Below, in pieces: positions 16,559 through 24,369 of a stretch of DNA of 34,635 nucleotides. The translations under genes were made by a program, and so were the position numbers. The stretch lies in assembly GCF_029889805.1 (NCBI RefSeq), contig NZ_JARANT010000020.1, positions 1 through 34,635 of the forward strand, in the 5' to 3' direction. This DNA is from Halorubrum sp. Boch-26. Its GTDB lineage: Archaea; Halobacteriota; Halobacteria; Halobacteriales; Haloferacaceae. Under the pieces are notes generated by a model. The model worked only from the letters and a program-made list of their open reading frames with translations. It did no database searches and had not been told where the DNA came from. Each line of letters begins with the position of its first letter. Within the stretch, counting starts at the first letter, position 1.

Positions 16559-17260
16559 TCAGGCGCAGAACTCGCAGTCGCAGTAGCGCTCGCAGACGGG
16601 GTTCTCGCAGTCACCGTTGCGCGCCGAACAGCGCTCTCGACCGTGCCGGATCAGGAGGACGTGGAGCGGGTAGGTCAGCTCGTCGGGCACGAGTTCGTCG
16701 AGCGCGTCGTGGGCCGCCTGGTTCGAGGCCGACTCCGGGACGAGCCCGAAGCGCTTCGAGACGCGCTCGACGTGGGTGTCGACCGCCATCGTCGGCTTCC
16801 CGAAGTAGAAGTTCAGGACGACGCTCGCGGTCTTCGGTCCGACGCCCTTGATCGCCGTGAGCCACGCCTTGGCGTCGTCGGTCGCCATCGCGTCGAGGAA
16901 CGCCAGCGAGTAGGCGCCGCCGGTCTCCTCGCGGATGGCGGCGAGCGCGCGCTGGATCCGGGCGGTCTTCTGGTCGGCGAGGCCCGCCACGCGGATCGTC
17001 TCGGCCAGTTCGTCGTGGTCGGCCGCCTCGATGGCCGCGAAGTCGTCGTAGCGCTCGAACAGCGCCGCCGCCGCCCGGCTCGTGTTCGCGTCGGCGACGT
17101 TCTGCGAGAGGATCGTCGTCACCAGCTGACGCACGCCTTCACCGGGTTCGGCGGTCGGGTCGGCGCCGTGCTCGGCCACCCTGTCCACCGGCTCGTACAG
17201 CGACACCAACTCGTCGTGTAGCTCGCGTACCCGCGTCTCGTCCCACGCTTGCGTGGACAT
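16559..17260 (-). CDS. nth: Endonuclease III-type DNA glycosylase/AP lyase
   Basis: This 233-residue HhH-GPD base-excision repair enzyme removes oxidised pyrimidines and cleaves abasic sites. The helix-hairpin-helix is IKGVGPKTASVVLNFYFG with catalytic Lys K143, and the catalytic Asp is D161 in MAVDTHVERV. Their spacing of 18 matches E. coli Nth K120/D138. The C-terminus would normally carry a 4Fe-4S cluster as C-x6-C-x2-C-x5-C. Here the six cysteines are at 211, 218, 223, 227, 229 and 232, so the first pair fits (x6), the third expected position (221) is proline, and the cluster, if present, must use another set. The N-terminus is longer than bacterial Nth. This may be the second, divergent Nth of haloarchaea. 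It is divergent from the TFIIB-like gene. Confidence 0.9.
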   Translation of the reverse strand: MSTQAWDETRVRELHDELVSLYEPVDRVAEHGADPTAEPGEGVRQLVTTILSQNVADANTSRAAAALFERYDDFAAIEAADHDELAETIRVAGLADQKTARIQRALAAIREETGGAYSLAFLDAMATDDAKAWLTAIKGVGPKTASVVLNFYFGKPTMAVDTHVERVSKRFGLVPESASNQAAHDALDELVPDELTYPLHVLLIRHGRERCSARNGDCENPVCERYCDCEFCA

Positions 17261-17341
17261 ACCCGCGGTAGGGGCGGCGCGGACTTCAGGGCGACGGACG
17301 GGGCAGTCGGAAGCTCCCGCCAGAGGAGTTTCGCCGCGGGG

Positions 17342-17352
17342 TCTTTTTATAC
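17342..17352 (+). promoter_or_regulatory. TATA box of the TFIIB-like gene
   Basis: TCTTTTTATAC is centred about 27 bases before the ATG at 17374, which implies a leaderless transcript. Confidence 0.7.
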
Positions 17353-17373
17353 CGTACCGTCTAACGAACGCCC

Positions 17374-17682
17374 ATGTACCGAGCGAGCGATCGCGTCGAC
17401 AACGCGGCGTGGATCGACAGGCTCGACGACGCGTGCGCGACGCTCGACCTCGACGAGGAGGCGCTCTCGACGGCGACGGATCTCTTCTTGTCCCGAGCGC
17501 CGGACGACGAGCGCGGGAAGCGCGTCTCCGCCGCCGCGAGCCTCTACGCCGCCGCGCTGATCCGCGGGCAAGAGCGCTCGCAGTCCGCCGTCGCCGACGC
17601 GATGGACGTCTCCCGGCTCTCCGTGCAGAAGCGCTGGAAACCTATTCTGGAGGACGCGGGCTTCTCGCCGCCGACGTGGTAG
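17374..17682 (+). CDS. Small TFIIB cyclin-repeat-like protein
   Basis: This 102-residue protein resembles one cyclin-like repeat of archaeal transcription factor B without the zinc ribbon or a second repeat. The match is the core RVSAAASLYAAALIRGQERSQSAVADAMDVSRLSVQKRWKPIL, read in two halves as the last helices of a cyclin repeat including the helix-turn-helix that contacts the BRE. The N-terminal half (NAAWIDRLDDACATLDLDEEALSTATDLF) gives the first helices. It may bind DNA or compete with TFBs, but cannot recruit RNA polymerase without the zinc ribbon. Similar small TFB-like proteins occur in haloarchaea, and function is unknown to me. It has a clear TATA at -27. Confidence 0.85.
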   Translation: MYRASDRVDNAAWIDRLDDACATLDLDEEALSTATDLFLSRAPDDERGKRVSAAASLYAAALIRGQERSQSAVADAMDVSRLSVQKRWKPILEDAGFSPPTW

Positions 17683-17731
17683 GCGCGCCCTCGTCGAGGT
17701 GGTAGGCACACCCCCGGCGAGGTGGTCTCGG
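17676..17731 (+). repeat. Imperfect 23-bp tandem repeat over a stop codon
   Basis: GTGGTAGGCGCGCCCTCGTC-GAG (17676-17698) is followed by a diverged copy (17699-17721) and the start of a third (GTGGTCTCGG, 17722). The stop TAG of the TFIIB-like gene lies in unit 1. Confidence 0.6.
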
Positions 17732-17752
17732 CACCGCTTCGTCACCGAGGGG

Positions 17753-18391
17753 TCACTGCGGCGTCGCCACGACGCCGAGGTGGTCCTCGTGGTACCGGTC
17801 GAGCCGCCGCGTCTCCAGGATCTCGTAGGTCTCGCGGAGTTCGTCGAGCGCGGCGTCGAACACGTCGCTCGGGTCCGCGGTGGCGTCCTCGCTGCGCGCC
17901 TTCACCGCGAGCAGCAGCCGACCGTCGTCCGCGAGGAACCGGGCGTTCCGCGCCGCCACGGTCGCCTGCCCCCGCGTCGCCACGTCCTGAACGATCGCGT
18001 CGACGTCGACCTCGACGACGTGCGCGTAGCTCTCGGGTTTCCGAGCGTCTTTCAACAGCGGGAACAGCCGATCGCGCGGTCTCGCGGCGTCGAGGAGGTC
18101 GCGCGCTGGCCGGGGCGCGAACTCGACCGCGTACGTCGGCCCCGCGAAGTCTGCGACGTGGCTGACGGTCGTCCCGCTCGCCGCGCCGAGGTACAGCACC
18201 GTCTCGCCGCCGGTCAGACCGGTGACGAATCCGAGCTCGAACATCCCGCCGAGCTTCGAGCGTCTGGGGTCCCATGCGCGCCACCCGTCCGCGGTCGGCT
18301 CGCCGTACACCGGCGGACCGCGTGTCGCCAGCCGGGTCTCGCCGGCGATCTCCCGGCGCTCGACGCCCGCCGGCAGGTCGGAGTCGCTCAC
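17753..18391 (-). CDS. flpA: Fibrillarin-like rRNA/tRNA 2'-O-methyltransferase
   Basis: This 212-residue catalytic subunit of the archaeal C/D box sRNP transfers methyl from SAM to ribose 2'-OH at guide-selected positions in rRNA and tRNA. The fibrillarin marks are LGGMFELGFVTGLTGGETVLYLGAA, the SAM loop GAASGTTVSHVADF, YAVEFAPRPARDLLDAARPRDRL, LKDARKPESY, VDAIVQDVA, and a late LLAVKARSED. The start is a GTG at 18391 overlapping the TGA of nop5 by 4 bases (GTGA); the longer upward-reading frame is only the shadow of nop5. The weak start with overlap implies translation coupled to its partner Nop5, which it binds. L7Ae is not in the window. Confidence 0.95.
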   Translation of the reverse strand: MSDSDLPAGVERREIAGETRLATRGPPVYGEPTADGWRAWDPRRSKLGGMFELGFVTGLTGGETVLYLGAASGTTVSHVADFAGPTYAVEFAPRPARDLLDAARPRDRLFPLLKDARKPESYAHVVEVDVDAIVQDVATRGQATVAARNARFLADDGRLLLAVKARSEDATADPSDVFDAALDELRETYEILETRRLDRYHEDHLGVVATPQ

Positions 18392-19257
18392 GCGCCCCCC
18401 TCCGCGCCGCCGTCGCTCTCGGCCTCCGCACGCGCTCGGATCGTCGCCATCCGCTCGCGGATCTCCTCGTGGAGCGTCGCCCGGCGCTCGCCCGAGTAGT
18501 AGTCGACCCGGGCCGCGAGCGTCAGCTTCCCGGCGAGCGCTCTGGCGGCCGATCCCCGGTCTTCGGGGCGGGTGTTCCGGACGTAGTCGTGGGTGTAGAT
18601 GATCCCGTGTTTCGGGGAGGGCGCGCGACCTGAGAGGTGCGCGAACAGGGCGTCCTCCGCGCCGAGTACCTGTACGGTGCCGGAGGGCTTCTTCGCGAGC
18701 GACTCCAGCCCGCCGGCGAGCGCGATAAGCCGCGCCGCGAGCTCCGCCCCGGCCATCTCCGCGAGGTTCGGCGCGACCGCGGGCGCGATTCGGTCGATCG
18801 TCTCGGCGAGCGCGTCGCGCTCGGCCGCGAGTCCGGTGACTCGGCCCGCGAGCGACACCGCCCGGCGCTCCAGTTCGCCGTCGGGCTCGCGATCCGCCAC
18901 CGCGCGAGCGCCCTCGATTCCCGGCTCGGGGTCGTCGAACAGACTCCCCGCCCACTCGGCGGCGCGCTCGGCCAGTTCGTTCGCGGTGCGCTCGCAGTCG
19001 TCCATCGCCCGCACGACGTGGATCAGCTGCTGGTCGTCGGCGCGCTCGCGCTCGCGGACGGTCTCGCGAGTCGCCCCCAGGGTCTCCTCGTGGAGTCGGT
19101 CGTAGTAGTCGTCGGTCGAGTCGGCGAACCCGGACGCGACGGCGAGGGCCGGCCAGTCCCGCGGCTGATCGGCCTCGCCGTTCGCGATCCGGTCGCGAGC
19201 GGCGGCGACCGCGGCGCGACCCGCGAACCACCCCGCCTCGGCGTCGGTGTCGGTCAT
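18388..19257 (-). CDS. Nop5/Nop56/Nop58 C/D box sRNP scaffold protein
   Basis: This 289-residue core protein of the box C/D sRNP bridges L7Ae-RNA and fibrillarin. The N-terminal part (1-90) is acidic, a central coiled-coil stretch with many charged and Ala residues spans about 85-155, and the Nop domain follows with GAELAARLIALAGGLESLAKK, PSGTVQVLGAEDALFAHL and the signature PSPKHGIIYTHDYVRNT. The protein is shorter than many Nop5 homologues, mainly in the N-terminal domain. It starts at 19257 with a TATA-like CCTATACGAC about 25 bases upstream and is followed immediately by fibrillarin (4-base overlap). Confidence 0.95.
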   Translation of the reverse strand: MTDTDAEAGWFAGRAAVAAARDRIANGEADQPRDWPALAVASGFADSTDDYYDRLHEETLGATRETVRERERADDQQLIHVVRAMDDCERTANELAERAAEWAGSLFDDPEPGIEGARAVADREPDGELERRAVSLAGRVTGLAAERDALAETIDRIAPAVAPNLAEMAGAELAARLIALAGGLESLAKKPSGTVQVLGAEDALFAHLSGRAPSPKHGIIYTHDYVRNTRPEDRGSAARALAGKLTLAARVDYYSGERRATLHEEIRERMATIRARAEAESDGGAEGGA

Positions 19258-19330
19258 TAGCCGCGGCTACTCGTCCCGGTCGTATAGGCGTTCTTGAACG
19301 GTCACGGGCGCTCGGTGGCTCGCCGACGCC

Positions 19331-19576
19331 TCACTCGGTCGTCGCGGCGTCGTCGGCCGTGTCGGGCGCCTCCTCGTCCTCGTCGGACCGGAGCGCGGAG
19401 AGGAGCCCGTTCGGATCGGAGCGGACGTCCGCGACCGTCGCGCCGGCGAACGCGCCGAGAGCGGCGCCGCTGCTCGCGGCCTGTCGACTGATCAGTCCGC
19501 CGACCGCGGCGCCGCCGGCCCCGCCGACCGCGGCGAGCGTTGCCCGAGAGAGTGCCCGTCGAATGCGTGATCCCAT
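19331..19576 (-). CDS. Small Ala/Gly-rich protein, unknown
   Basis: I do not recognise this 81-residue protein. A basic start (MGSRIRRALSRATLAA) leads into a Gly/Ala-rich hydrophobic stretch (about 14-50: VGGAGGAAVGGLISRQAASS, ALGAFAGATVADV). It ends in an acidic tail (RSDEDEEAPDTADDAATTE). The glycine-zipper look suggests membrane insertion or close helix packing. A TATA-like ATTTTTGTAATTAC lies about 27 bases before the ATG at 19576, so the gene is probably expressed and leaderless. It is a single gene between nop5 and the CBS-ParB gene. Confidence 0.7.
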   Translation of the reverse strand: MGSRIRRALSRATLAAVGGAGGAAVGGLISRQAASSGAALGAFAGATVADVRSDPNGLLSALRSDEDEEAPDTADDAATTE

Positions 19577-19672
19577 ACCGGATACGTATCGGCGTAATTA
19601 CAAAAATCCCCCAGTCGTCGACGGACGCGCCGACGGATCGCGCCCCTCAGCCCCCGCGGTCGAACGGCGCGC

Positions 19673-20455
19673 TCACTGCAGCCGCTTCGTCGTCTCCACG
19701 AGGGGATGGCGCGCGTAGTCGACGATCTCGATGTCGGTGATGTCGTAAAGCCCCTCCTTCTCGGCGGTCTTGGCCATCCCGAGGTCGACCGCGCGCTCGG
19801 GGACGATCACGTACGCGTCCATCGTCTCGATGCCGGCCTCGTGAGCGGCCATCACTCGGTGGTGGCCGTCGGCGAGGTGGAGCGTCCCGCCGTTGTCGAT
19901 GACGACGAGCGGCTCCGCCAGCCCGCGTTCCAGTTCGTACTGGCGCCCCTCCAACTCGTCGGCGTACACCCGCGCCTGCGTCGGGATGAGGTCGGTGAGC
20001 CGGACCTCGCGTCGATCCTCGGTGAGACCGACGCCGTGGATCTGTTCGAGCGTCCGCATCAGTTTCCCCACCTTGCTCGGCGTGGCGCGCTCGATCTGCG
20101 AGCGGACCACGTCGGTGTTCGAGATGATCCCGACGAGATTGTCGGCGTCGTCGACGACGGGGAGCCGCTGGATCCCCGACCGGAGGATGACGCGGGCGGC
20201 GTCGGTCACTTTCATCTCCGGATGCGCGACGATGAGGTCGTCGGACATCACGGTGAAGACGGGGGCCTCCTCATCGGCGAGCAGCAGGTCGGCGGCCGAA
20301 ATGAACCCCTCGACCGTCCGGCCTTGGGTGACGGGGAACCCGTTGTGACCGTCGCTCTCGGCCATCTGTTGCGCCACCACCCCGACCGTCTCGTCGGGGC
20401 TGACGGTCTCGACATCGCGGGTCATGTACTCGCCGACGGTCGGTTTTCCGCTCAT
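19673..20455 (-). CDS. CBS-domain pair fused to a ParB-like domain
   Basis: This 260-residue cytoplasmic protein has two CBS repeats (about 8-60: GEYMTRDVETVSPDETVGVVAQQM, and 66-122: VMSDDLIVAHPEMKVTDAARVIL). CBS pairs usually sense adenine nucleotides. From about residue 125 comes a ParB/sulfiredoxin-type domain with LIPTQARVYADELE, EPLVVIDNGGTLHLADGHHRVMAAHEAG, where DGHHR is the family's nucleotide-site motif. The C-terminus IVDYARHPLVETTKRLQ ends the protein. The role is not established; nucleotide-regulated NTP hydrolysis or modification is possible. ATG at 20455 has TATA-like CTTTTTATT centred at -27, so the far longer in-frame upstream extension is antisense noise. Confidence 0.88.
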   Translation of the reverse strand: MSGKPTVGEYMTRDVETVSPDETVGVVAQQMAESDGHNGFPVTQGRTVEGFISAADLLLADEEAPVFTVMSDDLIVAHPEMKVTDAARVILRSGIQRLPVVDDADNLVGIISNTDVVRSQIERATPSKVGKLMRTLEQIHGVGLTEDRREVRLTDLIPTQARVYADELEGRQYELERGLAEPLVVIDNGGTLHLADGHHRVMAAHEAGIETMDAYVIVPERAVDLGMAKTAEKEGLYDITDIEIVDYARHPLVETTKRLQ

Positions 20456-20517
20456 CGTCCGCCGTTGACCCCGCCGGAATAAAAAGGGGACGGGGTCATC
20501 TTCCGGTCGCGAGACCG

Positions 20518-21336
20518 CTACGGCCCCTCGTGGACGGCGAACTCCACGGCGTTGACGACGTAGTGAGCGACGACGGGGACGAGGAGACTCCCCGTGACGG
20601 CGAACAGCCCTGCGAGCGCGAGGCCGAGCGCCCCGGCGACGACGACTCCCAGGCGTCCCTGCGCCCCGTGGCCGAGTCCGAAGGCGACCGAGGACCCGAC
20701 CGCGAGGAGCCACGGGTCGATCGCGAAGCCGGCCGCGAGCGCGCCCACCAGCGCGCCGCGGAACAGCGCCTCCTCGAAGGCGGCCACGATCGGGAGGGCG
20801 ACGCCGAGCAGTAGGGCCCACTCGCCGGCGGTGCCGGGCGCCATCGCGGCCCGAAGTCGGCCCGAGGGCGCGACGCCGACCCGCGCCCCGAGCCGCGCGG
20901 CGGCCTCGTTGCCGGCGGCGAGGACCACCCCCGCGGCGACCCCGAAGGCGCCGACTTCGAAGACACCGAGCGACGCGAACGCCGGTGCCCCGAGCGTCGG
21001 ATGCGTCTCGCCGATCCCGAACGCCGCGGTCGGCACTGCGGCCCACCACGCGACGGCGGCTAGGACGACGAGCCCGCCCGCCTGCGACGCGGCGGCGTTG
21101 GCCAAGAGCAGTCGCGTCGTGAGGACCGGGCGGGCCTCGGACGGATCGCTTTCGGGGCCGCTTTCGCCGTCGGCGCATGCGAGGTCGCTCTCGCCGTCGC
21201 TCTCGGCGTCAACGACCTCTGTCCGAGAATCGACGATCCGGGCCCGCGCCAGCAGGCGCTGAGAGCGACGGGTGAAGTACAGAAGCAGCAGCGTCAGGGC
21301 GACGGTCGCGAGCGCGAACGACGCCCACTCGGGCAT
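20518..21336 (-). CDS. CPBP family intramembrane metalloprotease
   Basis: This 272-residue CPBP (CAAX protease/bacteriocin-processing) membrane protein has about seven hydrophobic segments. The catalytic motif 1 is AAFEEALFRGAL (EExxxR), motif 2 is the SSVAFGLGHGAQG histidine, and the HYVVNAVEF (HxxxN) motif closes the active site. Between the first helix and the second lies an acidic cytoplasmic insertion (about 37-70, SDGESDLACADGESGPESDP). Substrates of archaeal members are unknown. It sits 22 bases downstream of the lonB stop on the same strand, so two proteases may be co-transcribed. Confidence 0.9.
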   Translation of the reverse strand: MPEWASFALATVALTLLLLYFTRRSQRLLARARIVDSRTEVVDAESDGESDLACADGESGPESDPSEARPVLTTRLLLANAAASQAGGLVVLAAVAWWAAVPTAAFGIGETHPTLGAPAFASLGVFEVGAFGVAAGVVLAAGNEAAARLGARVGVAPSGRLRAAMAPGTAGEWALLLGVALPIVAAFEEALFRGALVGALAAGFAIDPWLLAVGSSVAFGLGHGAQGRLGVVVAGALGLALAGLFAVTGSLLVPVVAHYVVNAVEFAVHEGP

Positions 21337-21358
21337 CGGTGTGGTGTGGGAGCGAGCC

Positions 21359-23629
21359 CTACTGCGGGCTCGGGCTGGAGGGACCGGAGACGCTCCCCTC
21401 CTTCAGGGCCGAGCCGGTGATCGACTTGAGCCGGGAGACGAGCGAGTCCTTCTCGGCCTCGCCCTCCAAGGCGATGTCGAGCACCTCGCTGATGTGCGAG
21501 ACGGGGATGATCTCGACCATCTCCTCGTACTCGTCTTCGATCATCACGTCCTGCTCGTTGGCCTGCGGGATGATGACTCGGGTGCAGCCGGCCTTCGCGG
21601 CCGCCTCGATCTTGTGAGTGACGCCGCCGACGGGGAGCACGTCGCCCCGCACCGACAGCGAGCCCGTCATCGCGAGGCTCTGGTCGACGCCGACGTTCTC
21701 CAGCGCGGAGATGACGGCGGTCGCGACCGTGATAGAGGCGGAGTCGCCGTCGACGCCCTGCTGGCCCGCCTGCACGAACTGGATGTGGATGTCCATCTCC
21801 GAGATGTTCTCGTCGGAGAACTTCTTGATGATCGCGGAGACGTTCGACACCGACTCCTGAGCCATCTCCTTCAGCTGGCCCGTGGCGATCACTTCGCCGG
21901 GCCCCTGCGAGGGGGCGACCTCGGCCATCACCGGGAGCATGATCCCGGAGTCCTCGCCCATCACGGCGAGCCCGTTGACGCGGCCGACGACGTAGCCGTC
22001 GGAGACCTGCAGCTCGTAGTCCTTCCGGCGCTCGATGAAGTCGTCCGCGAGCTGCTGTTCGATGGAGCGCGAGCGCCCCTTCGCCTGCAGCACGTGGTCG
22101 CGGGTGGTCATCTCGGCGTCCTCGCCGCGGGCGATGTCGCCGGCGACGCGGACCATTCCGCCGAGGTTCCGCATCTTCAGCGTGAGGTGACCCTTCCGGC
22201 CGGAGCGCCGCTTGGCTTCGAGGATGATCTCCTCGACCGCCTCCGCCGAGAACTCCGGCAGGCGGCCGTCCTTCGCGACCTCCTGAGCGATGAACCGGAC
22301 GTACTTCCGGCGCATCTCCGGGGTGTCCTCGATGGTGTCCTCCATGTACACCTCGTAGCCGTACCCCTTGATACGGCTCCGGAGCGCCGGGTGCATGTTC
22401 TCCATCGCGTCGAGGTTCCCGGCCGCGATCATGACGAAGTCGGTCGGGACGGGCTCGGTCTGGACCATCGCGCCCGAGGAGCGCTCGGACTGGCCCGTGA
22501 TCGAGAACTCGCCCTCCTGGATCGCCGTCATGAGGTGCTGCTGGCTCCGGATGTCGAGCGTGTTGATCTCGTCGACGAACAGCACGCCCTTGTTCGCCTT
22601 GTGGATGGCGCCCGCCTCGACGCGGTCGTGGCTGGGCGTCTCCATCCCGCCGGACTGGAACGGGTCGTGACGGACGTCGCCCAGCAGCGCGCCGGCGTGG
22701 GCGCCGGTCGCGTCGCGGAACGGCGCCGTCTTCGTGTCGCCGTTGTTCACCAGTAGGTTCGGGATCATCGCGTCCGACCCGCGGTTCAGGTAGCGGAAGA
22801 CGAGGTAGACGACCCCGGCCGCGATGATGCCGACGAGGATCTGGCCGACGATGATGAGCGCGTAGCCCAGCACGACGGCGATGATGATCCACATCAACAG
22901 CGACCGCATCTGGTTGCGCTTGCGCGCCTCCTCGCGGTGCGCGTCGACGATCTGGTCGCCCTTCCCCGCGGGGACGGTCCGGACCTTCGGCTTGTTACCG
23001 TCGTCCGGGTTGTGGTACACCAGCACGTCCTGCAGCTCCTCTTTCGGGAGCAGCTCGGACATCGCCTTCGCGAGCATCGACTTCCCGGTCCCCGGCGAGC
23101 CGATCATCATCACGTGGCGGCGCTGCTTGGCCGCCTTGATGATCACGTCGCGGGCGTGCTCCTGTCCGATCACCTGATCGACGAGGCGGTCGGGGATTTC
23201 GAGTTCGGCGGTGGTGTCGATCCTGAGTCCGCCGAGGAGGTCGTCCTCGTCGGGGTCCTCGTCGATATCGGCACCCTCGACCTCGACGGAGCTCCCGAGC
23301 TCGTCGATGCCGCCGCTCTCGCTCTCTTCGGTGACACCCTCGGGGGTGGCGTCGTTCCCCTCGCCGTGACCCGTTCCGGCGTCCTCCGGGCCCGGATCGT
23401 CGACGACGATCCCGTCGTCCCAGACCTCGTCCGGCTCCTCGCCGGTCGCCGACTCCTCGGCCTCGCCGGCCTCGCCGGCCTCGTCGGGCACGCGGGCGCC
23501 GTCGTCGGGAGCGACGTCGTCGGGGGCGTCCTCGCCGTTCCCCGCCGATTCAGAGTCTCCGAGCCCGGTTTCGTCCGGGTTCTCGGGATCCTCAGTCGGC
23601 GGGTCGTTCGCGTCCTTTTCGTTGCTCAT
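21359..23629 (-). CDS. lonB: Archaeal membrane-anchored ATP-dependent Lon protease (LonB)
   Basis: This 756-residue hexameric AAA+ protease is essential in several haloarchaea and degrades misfolded and regulatory proteins at the membrane. The first 130 or so residues are a very acidic, low-complexity Asp/Glu/Gly tail (an extension beyond typical archaeal Lon). Then come the AAA domain with Walker A GSPGTGKS (177-184), two tandem membrane helices inserted after it (SLLMWIIIAVVLGYALIIVG and ILVGIIAAGVVYLVFRYL), and Walker B VLFVDEINTLD. The protease domain has catalytic S630 (GDSAS) and K673 (THKIEAAAKAG), the 43-residue spacing also found in E. coli Lon. ATG at 23629 starts MSNEKDANDPP. It is divergent from nadM. 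Confidence 0.97.
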   Translation of the reverse strand: MSNEKDANDPPTEDPENPDETGLGDSESAGNGEDAPDDVAPDDGARVPDEAGEAGEAEESATGEEPDEVWDDGIVVDDPGPEDAGTGHGEGNDATPEGVTEESESGGIDELGSSVEVEGADIDEDPDEDDLLGGLRIDTTAELEIPDRLVDQVIGQEHARDVIIKAAKQRRHVMMIGSPGTGKSMLAKAMSELLPKEELQDVLVYHNPDDGNKPKVRTVPAGKGDQIVDAHREEARKRNQMRSLLMWIIIAVVLGYALIIVGQILVGIIAAGVVYLVFRYLNRGSDAMIPNLLVNNGDTKTAPFRDATGAHAGALLGDVRHDPFQSGGMETPSHDRVEAGAIHKANKGVLFVDEINTLDIRSQQHLMTAIQEGEFSITGQSERSSGAMVQTEPVPTDFVMIAAGNLDAMENMHPALRSRIKGYGYEVYMEDTIEDTPEMRRKYVRFIAQEVAKDGRLPEFSAEAVEEIILEAKRRSGRKGHLTLKMRNLGGMVRVAGDIARGEDAEMTTRDHVLQAKGRSRSIEQQLADDFIERRKDYELQVSDGYVVGRVNGLAVMGEDSGIMLPVMAEVAPSQGPGEVIATGQLKEMAQESVSNVSAIIKKFSDENISEMDIHIQFVQAGQQGVDGDSASITVATAVISALENVGVDQSLAMTGSLSVRGDVLPVGGVTHKIEAAAKAGCTRVIIPQANEQDVMIEDEYEEMVEIIPVSHISEVLDIALEGEAEKDSLVSRLKSITGSALKEGSVSGPSSPSPQ

Positions 23630-23767
23630 AGAATCGAGTATCGCTAAGAAAAACGAAGGGTCGGCTACTGATATACTTTCTCCCCGCGGGCGTTCCGTGC
23701 GGGTCCGGGGAAACGCCGCTGAGAGCGGTTACAGCCCCCGATATTGCCGTTCGAGCGTTCCCACGGA

Positions 23768-23777
23768 GTTTATAAAT
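23768..23777 (+). promoter_or_regulatory. TATA box of nadM
   Basis: GTTTATAAAT is centred about 27 bases before the ATG at 23800; the mRNA should be leaderless. Confidence 0.75.
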
Positions 23778-23799
23778 ACTGGCCGCCCAACGTGGATCC

Positions 23800-24330
23800 A
23801 TGCGCGGGTTCTATATCGGGCGGTACCAGCCGTTTCACGAGGGCCACCGGCACATGGTCGAGGAGATCGCCGGCGAGGTCGACGAACTCGTCCTGGGGAT
23901 CGGCTCCGCCGGCGACTCGCACTCCACCCGGAACCCGTTCACGGCCGGCGAGCGCGTGATGATGGTGACGAAAGCCGTCGAGCGCCTCGATATCACCACC
24001 TACGTCGTCCCGATCGAGGACCTCGACCGCAACTCCGTGTGGGTGAGCCACGTCCAGAGCATGACCCCGCGGTTCGATGTCGCCTACTCGAACAACCCGC
24101 TCGTCGTCCGGCTGTTCGAGGAGGCCGGCGTCGAGGTGCGCGGCTCTCCCATGTTCCGCCGCGACGTACTGGAGGGGACGGAGCTGCGCGAACGGATGAT
24201 TCGCGGCCACGACTGGGAGGAACTCGTCCCCGAAACCGTCATTAACGTGATCGAGGAGATCGACGGCGTCGAGCGCATCCGCCGGATCGCCGAAACCGAC
24301 ACGAACGGCGAGCCGCCGATGGACGCGTAG
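23800..24330 (+). CDS. nadM: Nicotinamide-nucleotide adenylyltransferase, archaeal type
   Basis: This 176-residue cytoplasmic enzyme joins NMN and ATP to NAD and diphosphate, the last step of NAD synthesis. The nucleotidyltransferase signature GRYQPFHEGH is at 7-16, followed by LVLGIGSAGDSHSTRNPFTAGER (ATP and dinucleotide contacts), VYSNNPLVVRLF-like AYSNNPLVVRLFEE, and the late ELRERMIRG, corresponding to the ISxTxxR motif. Length is typical of the archaeal NadM family. It is divergent from lonB and 39 bases before the SAM hydroxide adenosyltransferase gene, a frequent neighbour in haloarchaea as far as I recall. Confidence 0.96.
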   Translation: MRGFYIGRYQPFHEGHRHMVEEIAGEVDELVLGIGSAGDSHSTRNPFTAGERVMMVTKAVERLDITTYVVPIEDLDRNSVWVSHVQSMTPRFDVAYSNNPLVVRLFEEAGVEVRGSPMFRRDVLEGTELRERMIRGHDWEELVPETVINVIEEIDGVERIRRIAETDTNGEPPMDA

Positions 24331-24369
24331 TCGCCCCCTTTTAAGACTCAGCCGGACGGCGGATCGCCC

